DNA of 64,000 bases from Paralithodes platypus (Eukaryota > Arthropoda > Malacostraca > Decapoda > Lithodidae). Below are positions 42,880 to 53,529 of this stretch, in pieces. The position numbers and the translations under genes were made by a program. Where the stretch lies: positions 25,732,701-25,796,700 of the forward strand of contig CM064512.1 of assembly GCA_032716605.1 (NCBI GenBank), read 5' to 3'. The notes under the pieces are model-generated. The model did no database searches. It saw only the letters and a program-made list of their open reading frames with translations, and was not told where the DNA came from. Within the stretch, counting starts at the first letter, position 1. Each line of letters starts with the position of its first letter.

Positions 42880-44111
42880 CAGATAGTGAGTAATTCTAAA
42901 TTTATCTAGAACATTTTACGGAAAATTTAATTTTACAGAATAAAATTAAAATTTTACATAAAATATCTGCTAAACTATATACAGAAGCTTGTTAATTTTA
43001 CAGGAAATGGTTGGCAGCCATGCTGCAAGATATTCTCTGTAATTGTAATTTTTACAAAACTTATCTGTAGAACATTTTTACAGAAAACATAATAATAACA
43101 AATAATCTGTAATTTTTACAAACATGTAGAAAATGTACAGACAACTATTAATATTAACAAAATCTATCTGCTCCCCGCCATGGAGTGGCTTCGGTCACCC
43201 AGGCTTTATTGTGGTCGGCAGGGAGGGTTCTGTGGGGCGCTCGGTTATGGCCTTGGAATTGCTCGGGGCCTTGGGGCTGTTCGGCCAGGCAGCTTGGGGA
43301 ACAACAACAACAAAATCTATCTGTAGATCATTGTACAGATAACCGTTAATATTACCAAATAATTAAATTTTTTACAAAATAAATCTGTTGATCATTGCAC
43401 AGATAACTGTTAATATGACAAATAATCTGTATTTGTTACCAAAAAAAATATGTCGATGATTGGACAGATAATCGTTAATATGACAAATAATCTGTATTTT
43501 TTACAAAACAAATCTCGATCATTGCACAGATAACCGTTAATATGACAAATAATCTGTATTTTTTACAATTTTTTTTTTATCATTGCACAGATAACCGTTA
43601 ATATGACAAATAATCTGTAATTTTTACCAAAACAAAATTTGATCATTGCACAGATAACCGTTAATATGACAAATAATCTGTATTTTTTACAAAAAAAATC
43701 TGTCGATGATTGGACAGATAATCGTTAATATGACAAATAATCTGTATTTTTTACAAACAAAATCTGTCGATCATTGCACAGATAACCGTTAATATGACAA
43801 ATAATCTGTGTTTTTTACAAAAAAAATCTGTCTATCATTGCACAGATAACCGTTAATATGACAAATAATCTGTATTTTTTACAAAAAAAATCTGTCGATC
43901 ATTGCACAGATAACCGTTAATATGACAAATAATCTGTATTTTTTTACAAAAAAAATCTGTTGATCATTGTACAGATAACCGTTAATATTACTAAATTATC
44001 TGTAATTTCTACTAAATTTTTCTGTAGAAAAAAAATACAGAAACTTGTTAATTTTACAGAAAATGGTTACAGATATTCTCTGTAAATTTTACGGCATTTT
44101 TTTTTACAGTG
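42880..44111. repeat. right subterminal array, about twelve 61-67-bp units
   Basis: Units of ACAGATAACCGTTAATATGA...CAAATAATCTGTA...AATCTGTCGATCATTGC recur at about 43137, 43335, 43400, 43466, 43527, 43588, 43649, 43713, 43777, 43842, 43904 and 43974. A block TTGTTAATTTTACAG(G/A)AAATGG...ATATTCTCTGTAA is at both inner (42990-43050) and outer (44045-44090) sides. The outer end is TTTTTTTTACAGTG. Confidence 0.92.
43171..43311 (+). mobile_element. 141-bp 3' scrap of the LINE family at 28004
   Basis: GGGGCTGTTCGGCCAGGCAGCTTGGGGAA plus (CAA)n matches, in plus orientation, the end of the minus-strand LINE at 28004-28060. AAAATCTATCTG at 43159-43170 and 43312-43323 is a 12-bp target duplication within the array. 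Confidence 0.9.
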
Positions 44112-44156
44112 TACAGCCTCTCTTGGGTATAGCCCTGTTCGATTGGTGCTTACAAT
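44112..44156 (-). mobile_element. displaced 5' tip of LINE copy 2
   Basis: CAGCCTCTCTTGGGTATAGC then CCTGTTCGATTGGTGCTTACAAT matches 6120-6165 of copy 1 (CACCTGGGTCTAGCCCTGATCGATTGGTGCCTACAAT). It completes copy 2, which stops at 12802. A TA microsatellite follows at 44164-44183. Confidence 0.85.
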
Positions 44157-45257
44157 GTACCCCTATATATATATATATATATTATGTAAATATGAAATAT
44201 ATTTTTAAAATATATTACAAAATTAATCCTCTTCTTGAGTCGCAGGTCAATTATAAACCAGGGTACATTTGCCTAACATATCCTTCTTAAACCAAACCGA
44301 ATCTAACTTAACCTAGTTCACCTACTGTATATCAAACCTAGTTTAAATTATCCAAACTTTTCCTGCCCAAATATAAGCCATAATAATATAATTTAATATT
44401 AGTAGTTCCTAAAGTGCATTTGTAAATATTGCTGATGACTGACCAATACAGAGGTCAACGTGTTACCGTGTCAGTGTTGTGTGATGTGCATTACTAAGTA
44501 TTGCCAAATTATATGAGTCCATTAGTGCGGGCTGGCAATAAACTAGGTGAGGGGAGGGAGGGAGGGAGGGAGGCTGTTGTGACCCCTCGGGCCATTTGTC
44601 ACAAACACCCTCACTTCCCAAGTTCCCCCTCTTTTTCCCTCACCTCCCTCTCCATTCGTCTTCCAAACCCTGCTGTGTCACCTGTCTAATTTTTTCCCAT
44701 GCTGTTTATAAACCACCCCATTACCTTATTTTGTGTTCTCTTACCTTCCCTCTTTTATTATTCCCTCTCCTCTCATTCCTTTACTTCCCGATCTATCCCT
44801 ACATATCTCACTCTCTTCTGCTTCCCCTCCTATTATCCCCTCGTCCATGCCCTTCTATTACGTTCTGAGCTGATGACTGGACATCCGAATCCCTGAAGTT
44901 TTCTCCCCCCCCCCCCCCTCCCCCTCTTAGTGAAGTACTGAACTCTTCTCACCCGCCTAGCGAACCCTCAGGTTTCCCGGAATGAACCACCTGACACTCA
45001 TGGAGCGCCATCTGTGTATCTGCTACGAATATTCTTTCATTCACTAGAGTTGCGTATCTTATAAATAATGTATATTCTTGTACTAAAATGATGATGATGG
45101 GGGCCTACCTGGGATATCTATGAACTTCTGTTGGCATCTCTAAATCACTTGACTATCTCTAGAGGATTATTTGTATATTTTGTATCTATTGGTTAATCAT
45201 ATAGTTTCGCCTTTGCTAGTGTAACCTTTGGACATTCTTAGATTTTGTTTACACTCT
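44157..45257. other. no gene recognised; simple repeats
   Basis: Contains a (GGGA)n tract at 44550-44572, a pyrimidine-rich stretch (44600-44870) and a C run at 44907-44920. No domain found. Confidence 0.5.
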
Positions 45258-45261
45258 TTAA

Positions 45262-45738
45262 CCTAACTAGCGGCGCGCAACATAAGTCGAGTATAATAAA
45301 TCTGGACTATCTGGCAGCGCTCGACATAGGTCGTGTGGCAATTTCAGCACGTAATGTTGCTGAGAGAGAGAGACAAGTGGTGGCAGGAGATTAGCGAGCG
45401 TATGACTGCTCCAGACCACCGCGGAGAACCTACTGACACGAATCCCACCTCCTCCCTCCCTCTCTCACTCGCTACATACTGAATTGTATGGGGAAAGTAC
45501 CGAATTACATGTTTTTTGCACTCGCGTTGCGCGGTTGTTGCAAGAAAACTAGCCATCATAAAAGGATCGTTATGGTGTCATTGGAAAGCTCTGTTTATGC
45601 CCTTTCAGGGATAGATACTTGTTTTACGCTCTGGGTCTTATTTAGGCATGAAAATGATCACGTAAACAGCCCTATTTTGGCTAAAAACACCCAGCTGGGC
45701 GGTACATATAAATAAACCGCTAGCCCGCTAATCTAGTG
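45262..45738. mobile_element. complete 477-bp TTAA MITE
   Basis: TTAA at 45258-45261 and 45739-45742 flanks CCTAACTAGCGGC...CCGCTAATCTAGTG ends. It is the uninterrupted version of 15821-20664 and is related, in opposite orientation, to 58691-59172. Internal frames (for example 45488-45715) are conserved only because the copies are similar and carry no domain. It is piggyBac-like by target; PIF/Harbinger was considered. Confidence 0.85.
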
Positions 45739-45959
45739 TTAAACGTGACGACTTAAAACGGCATTAGTTAGTTTCGTCTACTTTTGCGTTGTTATCATTA
45801 ATGAGTGTGGATAGTTAACCTGCATTCATTAGTATACTAACTTAAAACAGCATTCCCTTCATTTAACATATATGTTTGCGTTAGTACTATTATTTAATGT
45901 GGATACCCTAGCTTATTCTAGTATGGACAGTGATCAGATGGCTTAGAGTGAGATGATGA

Positions 45960-46400
45960 TGATCATCTTAGAGTGAGCTCCTCTTCCCCCCTTTAATATA
46001 GGCCTGCCGCTCGGCCCGGGGCGCTGTGATTGGCTGGCTCCCACGCGCGAGCCGCATATTCACTTTTGTCTCTTCTTCTTCTCTCTCTCCATAGTATGTC
46101 CCAGGAAGTCGTTTGCAATTATCTTTTAGTGGCTTACGGGAGTATAGGGCTGGCACTAAGTTATTTAAAATATTGCAATCCGAAGGAACGGTCTGTGAAA
46201 GAAGCGAGTTTTTAGGCGAGGCTGTACGGGCATATTTCGGCTCCGACAATGGAGCCTTTTGATTTGCTAATCGAGGAGGTGTGCAGACGGTGGAAGTCAT
46301 GCCTGGAATGTCCACGTTATCTGGCCACAAGGCTCGTCCAAAAGGAGCACGCTGATTGGCCGGCCGTCTTTCTACTTTAAAGTTAATTAATGTATGCCAA
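45960..46400. promoter_or_regulatory. GC-rich, CCAAT-containing promoter-like patch
   Basis: GTGATTGGCTGGC at 46026 and GCTGATTGGCCGGCCG near 46350 each hold an inverted CCAAT motif in a locally GC-rich stretch. There is a pyrimidine tract with CCATAG|TATG near 46090. A similar CCGGCCAATC is at 61880. No transcript can be tied to it. Confidence 0.3.
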
Positions 46401-46587
46401 GATTTGGTATCCATTTGCAGCCCATTCTGCTATATTGAAAAATAGAAACTTATAGTATGACTGTATTAAATTCAATATACTGTAGTGTCTTACTAATTAG
46501 TACTGTATTTCGTTGGTAAGCTCCTGCCACAATTAACACAAGTTACAGCGGTGATTGACAAGAGAAATACGGTACAGGTTACGAATG

Positions 46588-49500
46588 ACTTTTGACAGTC
46601 ACTGTAAGTCAGGTGTAAAGATTAGGACGTTTTGAGGTACGATCCTATGTTATCTTATAAGGGTTAACTATTAACTCCTAGTAAGGATGACTAAAGGTGT
46701 TGATGTCCTTATGAGTTAAATATCATGTTTTATTTATACCATATTAGGGGAAACGTTTTGAGGTACGTTCCTAATAGGTAGTTATAGGTTGATTGTAGAA
46801 GTTGTGGTGATCTCCATTTAGGTTATACTCGTGGTGCGAAAATAAATAATATTCAAGTATATAATACAAAAAAAAACATGGAAACCTTCCAAGTTTGATA
46901 AAACCAAATTAAAACCTGATGTAAGATAAAAGGAATAAACATCCTATCTATAGGAAAATGATATATATCAATATTAAACACAGCAAGCCAAATCTTGTTG
47001 TGTGTAACATAATACCTTCCTAATCTGAAAACATTAATTGCGCAAACCAAATCAAATAGAAAATTCGAATAAAATTCAGAAATATATTATTTTCAGCCGT
47101 GAGCTAGACGGTACCGGTATTTCAATGGCCATACCCTATGGCCAATCCTATGGAATATATATCACACACTCGTCGATGCTAATACCAAAATATTACAACC
47201 AAGTGCAAAATAAATTCCTAAACCCCAATAAAAAAGTAAGGATTTACAATAACCTGCTCACCAAAATAAATGGCAGGCAAAAACCATCAAAGATAGTAAT
47301 ATACCACACATGGGCAACCAATTTCACTAAAAAAAAAAAAAAAAAAAAAAAACGCTTACAAGTAAATTCAAGTACCGTACATACAGATATTGATAAACAA
47401 ACTCCTACATTTTATGTTATCATAAAATCAAACACAGACAATTCCTAACAAGGAAATACATTTATATATTTGAGACATGTTTTCTATGTCTGTTCTCCAT
47501 AGAACACCACTAAAGACATATATATCTCCTTATCTGTAAAAAAAATCAATTTCAAATTGCTCTCACCAAGATGAAAAACAAATTTCTCCAAGACCACTAC
47601 TTTCCAACGAAATATGTCAAACATCTCATATTCCACAAAATATGCCCTCATTCCAGACATTAACAATATATTAGATGGATGAACTCACGTTCTCTAAAAA
47701 AATCCACAAATATCTCTTTTCAATTAAATAAGCCAACACAGTGAAATCAAACATCTATATTAGATAAACTCTAGCCAATGTTTCATGCAAATATACTAAA
47801 TAATAGAATGTTTTAATCTCTCCCCCCCCCCCCCCCACCCCCCAAAAAAATGAGAATAACATCTCACGTTTTCAATGAAAACACATTGTGAATTCTACGG
47901 AAATAAAACGTATGAATTCAACTCGAGAAAATCTGTCAAACTTAAAGAAATAAAGATTACTTAACTGGACCCATTTGTACAGTAAGCTTACCCGTTATAC
48001 AACAATGGAAAACACAACACTAAACTATCCTGTGATCCAACAAAAATTAACTCGAAAATAAGCATGAGAGGAAAATACTTTCAACTTAGGAAAATCCTCA
48101 TAAACAAAAATATTGTCACAATATTAGCGAACGAAAACTTACCGAAATATACAGTCCTTGACTGTAGCTAATAGGCATACACAAACACACCTAAATGGGC
48201 AATAACAAAAAATGTAAGGAATTTAATTCACTAAGACAGAACTGAACGGAAAATAAAAGAATAATTGAACAATTCCAAAAAGAATACTCCAAGAAAATGT
48301 CAATCAATCAAACTTCAAAAATTCAATTCAAATGAAACTCGAAAAAAAAAATCTTAGACGAGTGTATTTCGGCAGAGTCCACAAATTTTCGACAAAAAGA
48401 TGTTATTAAAAAACCGAAAATGAATCTTTACAGAACTCGCACTCAAAATGAAAAGCAAAATAGTATCGACTATGTGTTAAATAGAAGAATACAATATACC
48501 AGCGAGTGAAAGAAAAACAAATTAAGATGGAATCTCAAACTCGTTAGAAATCCAAAATTGATGTTAAGAAAAACAAAATTATACTGTACGTACAATAAAG
48601 ATGTTAAACAGGCGTACTCGTTATAAAAAAAGATACTCAATTACCTTGGCTGGTGCCTGCAAGATGAAATTGAAATAGACATTTAGGCGGCTAGGCCTAA
48701 GCAACTCGAGCACTTGGAAAACAAAAGTGTTTAATTAATGAACACTAGCATCACTTTAAAACCTCAGATGTTCTCAAAATTAAAATTAAACCCAAACCAC
48801 ATAGTTCAACTTGGTGGGTGACAGAAATTTTAGACAAAGAATGGTAACTGACTTTGAAAATTAATTCACTAAAGTCCTAAGACAATTTTATCACTTAGGA
48901 ATAATAATTTAAGAATTACATCTGGGAATTACCGCATACCGCACACACTTATACAGATAGCAAGGGTAAAAGAGAAACGGAGTGTGAGAGCCTGTTGACC
49001 CGATCATGTGAAGGGTCAGGGGGTCGCGGTATGACATGATCCATATGAGAATACAGATATGAAATGACATGATGAAAAATTGGAGTTTTGTCTGAACGAC
49101 ATGATAAAGTGACCGCCATGTCACTGACGATTTGACATGTGTTAGAAAATACGCAATATCCAGGAAAGCTCATTGTATGAGTCATAATTAGCAAATTGAA
49201 TTTCTCTCGCTAAACATGTGTAAGAATACGTAAAAGGAAATGACCGTGAAACAATATTGTATAGATGTTTGATTATCACAGAATTGAATTTATACTGAAT
49301 TACACACCTTAGAAGCACTCTAAGTGAGGAGTGAAGATAGCCAATTGTCTATACCAGGAGTGAGTTGAGGTGTTGGGGTGGTCGAGGGCAGAGGTCAGCC
49401 CTGTTTTTCAACACATGCGCTGAGTCTGCTCTGCTGACACAGGCTCTCTCTCCCACTCAGACGTCATACAGGTTACTTCACCGCTTGTAGTCGTCACCGT

Positions 49501-50059
49501 CACATACCCCCTCAGGAACTGGTAGATAATGGTAGACCAATGGTAGAAACTCGGTGTATTAAAGTGATAAATTGAACAGAAACTGGTTGAATGAATGAAG
49601 AGCTGCTAGATGAACTGGATAAATGAGTGGTATAAACTCGTTGTGTTGAAGACATTTTATCGATCAGGAAACTCAGGAAACAATGGAGAAACTGGATAAT
49701 GGTAGTGTAGACCGCATAATTCTGGATCAATGGTAGAATAATGGTGGAGTTCTTCGAAGGAACGTGGTGTAGTCGCCTCAGTTAACAAATCTGTTAATGA
49801 AGACCACCTGATGCACACCATATGTACAAATTACTTTTGACAGTCACTGTAAGTAAGGTGTACAGATTAGGACGTTTTGAGGTACGAGCATATGTTATCT
49901 TATAAGGGTTAACTATTAACTCCTAGTAAGGATGACTAAAGGTGTCAATGTCCTTATGAGTTAAATATCATGTTTTAGTTATACCATATTAGGGGAGACG
50001 TTTTGAGGTACGTTCCTAATAGGTAGTTATAGGTTGATTGTAGAAGTTGTAGTGATCTC
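46588..50059. repeat. 227-bp direct repeats flanking 3 kb of AT-rich DNA
   Basis: 46588-46814 and 49833-50059 are the same length and differ at only about ten positions. Each holds two GACGTTTTGAGGTACG-type motifs. They do not begin with TG or end with CA, and no target duplication is visible, so they are not typical LTRs. The 3-kb interior (46815-49832) is strongly AT-rich with A runs (47331-47352) and a C run (47822-47844), and no gene was recognised. Confidence 0.75.
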
Positions 50060-52117
50060 AGCTCTCCTCTCTGCTCGTTGATGATAGATTAATTAGGTAG
50101 ATAATTGTATCTTTATTTTAGTTAAAGTAAAGCTGCCACCGTTAACGTCTTGTAACCATATAAATATAATATTGATACTTATATGTAAAAGGTAAATTAA
50201 AGAATGTTTGGTATCCAAAACCAACTTTGATATTTATTCAAGTAACAACTGAATTATATATACAGTACAGATGTACTAATATATAAGTAATAGAGAATTC
50301 CCTATATTGAGAGGAATCTCTGGGCTATGTTCTCGAGCCCGTTGCTAAAGTCTATCTGCTAGTCCACCTTCCCACCTAGCCTCACTACAAACCTCCTCCC
50401 TACCTCCCAGAGTTGAAGGAAATTTCCACCACACCTTCCGGTCATAGGATGAGGGCATGAGAGAGAGACACAAATGCACGATTGCTTAAATGGCATGAGA
50501 ACGGTTCCTGACTCATGAGTTTTAGAAGGGGGAAGTTGCAAAGAGTTACAATGAATACCGCCTCAGAATGTATAGTTACCTGCATAAAGATTATTCATAG
50601 CAAGTATACTACCGTAAAAGTATATGAGAGATGGATATAGTCAATCCTTAATAAATTATTGAATAGTTAGCTGTAATATACATCACCATCTATTACTCCT
50701 TAACCTTAATTATTAAGCAAAAAAACTATCATAATTCTTTACATGTTTTCGTCGACAAGCATTTAAATTTTCGAGTTATTCTTCTGTTACTGTTGAAAGA
50801 GACAGGGCGAGAGGAAGTGTGTGTGTGTGGGTGGGTGAGAGAGAGAGATAGAGAGAGAGTGAGTGACAGAGAGAGTGAGTGACAGAGAGAGTGAGAGTGT
50901 ATCGTGATGCCTCCCACACACTCACACAGCTAAAGTATAATATGTCGTTGAGAATAACAACGCTTCCCTGTGATAAATACCGCTCGCGACACCTGTGGCA
51001 GACCTAAATACCCATCATATATTGTACTGCCAGAGAGAGAGAGAGAGTTGCCTGATAACATGCATAGTGATAGCGTTGCAGATTGTGTGTGTGTGTGTGT
51101 GTGTTGACGCAAAGTTTACATCCAGCAATCTGTGAAATCCGGTCATGTTCTGTATTTATGAAGGTTCTCTGATGCAATATAATGATTCACGCCACATCAA
51201 TCAAAGACCTGGGATGTTTCAGTATATCTATTATATAACCCGGCACAGAATGAACGGGAATTATTGGTGGGTGTGTATTAATGGAGAGCGATATACATTG
51301 ACACGCTTTGATGAACGAATATTTGTACGTGAACACCTTTGTGATTAAATGGTTGTAATATATTTTGTGTTTGTCTTGATATTTCATACCACTCATAGTA
51401 AGTATATAAAACACTTAATTGCCTATGCAAGACATATATCAATAGGTTGAAAGTTTAAAAATGTTCCGACATGTTTGGTAAAGTAGTCAGGGAGATCAAC
51501 ATATTCATGATTTGTTTTTCTTAAGCTACACTTTGTTGTTACTATAATTACATGTTTTCCTTTCCATCATGTTAAAATATTATATCATGATGACTGTGTA
51601 CTCAATCAGTATGCTGCGACACATAGCGGAGAAACTGAATTGCATAAACAAATATTTAATAATATTGCAAGAATGAAAACTGTTGGTGATTATGTATTCA
51701 GGTCACACAGCAGGGAAACCCCGCCAATAATCTGCAAACTTTTCAAACTCACAGAACTGATCAAAAAAAAATCCGACATCCTCAGAGATGTAATTCCAAC
51801 TTTTTCACAGGTGGCGGGAGGCTCGTTTCAGCGATGGTAGTGAAACATCTCTGGGATGACCATGTGTCCCAAACATGTGTAGCAGGGAACAAATAAATTT
51901 GGGTGCCATGTTTGGTCGACTTTTCAATCAAATTTTACAGTAATGAAAGAATGATACATGGATCAACAAGATAGATAAAGGATCTCTAACTTTTTGCCGT
52001 GTACTCCAGGTAGACACTAATGGTCACTGATACAACACTGTGCACTAAATTCACTATAAAGGGTGCTCAAAAATACTTTGTCCAAATTTGATCCACTGAA
52101 TAATATATGATATATAT
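50060..52117. other. no gene recognised; GA/GT microsatellites
   Basis: (GT)n/(GA)n tracts at 50815-50905, 51034-51050 and 51084-51104. Open frames of 60-70 codons (51145, 51640) have no domain features. AAAGGGTGCTCAAAAATACT at 52059 has the look of a mariner-type end, without a partner. Confidence 0.5.
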
Positions 52118-52310
52118 ATATGGGGAGGTGTGGTGGAGTGGTCTTGCCACTGGCCTGGTAATCCAAAGGTCCCGGGTTCAAATCCCGATGTATCAATGGG
52201 AAGATATTATTGGGATGGAATTTGTGCTGTACCTAGTATCAGTGCATTACCACAAGCCCACCGAAACGTCAAATAAAATACCCTCATTGTTCCCTGATTA
52301 AATAGCACTG
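52118..52310 (+). mobile_element. tRNA-derived SINE
   Basis: GTGGTGGAGTGG (A-box-like, 52130-52141) and GGTTCAAATCC (B box, 52175-52185) lie in a head resembling a Ser/Leu-type tRNA. The body continues to about 52310 (TGTGCTGTACCTAGTATCAG, CCCACCGAAACGTC). A TA run precedes it. Confidence 0.72.
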
Positions 52311-52607
52311 TATGAATATTCCCATATTCAAAATATGCTATAGGGGTGCAATGCCTGGTGAGTTATCTGCTCAACAGGTGGCGTTGTGTGTGTGTAAGTG
52401 TGAGAGTCCGAGTGTAGGGGGTGAGACAGTGAAGCACAGGAACTAGGTGGCTTCAGAGATGGGGTCGTTTCGGGCCATGAGTGAGCACCGTGCCTCATGT
52501 GAAGGCAAGATGGCAGGTGCTCGTTGTACTCTACGTGCTTCACATGTCTCACTCCCTAGACTGGAACAAGACCTCACAGGCTTCACTGTTCATTGTAAAG
52601 CGGTGAA

Positions 52608-52778
52608 TGTTAACCTCTGAAGTGCGCATGGGGGTAATAAAAAAAAATAAAAAAAAAAAAAAAAAAATATAAAAAAATATTTTTTTTCGATGTCAAAAGT
52701 TGATTTTTATTTTCTCTGACTCTTAAGAGTCTTCCCGCAGTGCGCAAACTCTTAAGAGTCTCCGCAGCTCGCCGGGTT
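52608..52778. mobile_element. possible TTAA-bounded short element
   Basis: TTAACCTCTGAAGTGCGCATG at 52610 (as TTAACCTCTG, AAGTGCGCATG) and the mirror of GAGTCTCCGCAGCTCGCCGGGTTAA near 52778 give TTAACC ends. GAGTCTTCCCGCAGTGCGCAAACTC is an internal palindrome-rich part. Long A runs fill 52638-52680. A 23-bp A run is at 52807. Confidence 0.35.
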
Positions 52779-53529
52779 AAGGCTCCCACCATGCCCGAGA
52801 GGAAGTAAAAAAAAAAAAAAAAAAAAAAGTGTCCTGCTTCTCTTCAGATCTCCCGTGCTTGCAAGCGAACCCGGGTAAGGCACTGTGGCTGATGTACGAT
52901 GCCTTCAGTTTTCGAGTGACACTTATTTACACCACTTGAGTGTCATGTGTGTCTCAATAGTTCATCAAATGGCAATGCATATGATGAAATGTCATTGTAA
53001 GAGAACTTACAGTGTGATAAGTGCATCAAGTCATGTGTTATAAGTGCCAACGAGTGGCAAAGCCACACGCGCGTTGTGGCTACCACGGTGACGGGTGGCC
53101 ATCATGCTCCCGGACAATAACAAAACGCATGGATGAACGTATATACAGCCTGCCTCCACTGCATGGCTCTGGCAATCTGTGCCTCCACAATGCATAAAAT
53201 AACATCAACTATCACTGAAAGTCATTGTGATTGTTGGTAGAGTGTTATAAATTGTATATAGTCTAGTGATTACAATACAAGCCTGGAGCGTCCTGGTTGT
53301 CATGGTGACAGCTGGCCATCGTAACACACTATGAACACACGCTATACCACCCCAACACAACTCTGGGCTAAGCTCCCTGGCTAGTATACTTTGACTTTGC
53401 CTGTTCCACTGTTACTGCATAATATTTAGGTTACGATTAGATTATTGTATTGTGAGTGTCACTGTCACTTGTATTATGCATTAATCTATAGGTAGCTTGT
53501 AAGTGTTGAAGGGTGTGATAGTTCGAGAC
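52779..53529. other. no gene recognised
   Basis: Contains two similar GTGACGGGTGGCCATC / GTGACAGCTGGCCATC blocks (53090, 53308). No coding signal. Confidence 0.45.

Larger units (their letters stand above)
12803..44111. mobile_element. 31.3-kb CACTA-like element with subterminal repeat arrays
   Basis: The left end reads TA|CACTGTAAA and the right end TTTACAGTG|TA. Each end continues into a tandem array rich in CTGTAA/TTACAG motifs (12803-13530 and 42880-44111). The flanks reconstruct one uninterrupted LINE 5' region (copy 2), so the TA is a 2-bp target duplication and the block went in as a unit. CACTG/CACTA termini, a 2-bp duplication and subterminal repeats are hallmarks of the CACTA/EnSpm superfamily. 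No CACTA transposase was recognised inside, so it is non-autonomous or decayed, swollen by many later insertions. An alternative is an initially small element grown by nesting, or a rearrangement between two ends. Confidence 0.68.

Noticed and set aside
12803..44111. Endogenous large DNA virus or Polinton in the 31-kb block
   Set aside because: No capsid, DNA polymerase B, ATPase or integrase-like frame is visible, and the target duplication is 2 bp, not 6.
45488..45715. 75-codon frame conserved at 20413-20640 and 45488-45715
   Set aside because: The two regions are copies of the same MITE, so the frame is shared by descent. It is not kept in the third copy (58691-59172) and has no domain.
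46588..50059. Standard LTR retrotransposon
   Set aside because: The repeats lack TG...CA tips and a target duplication, and there is no gag-pol frame or evident primer-binding site.
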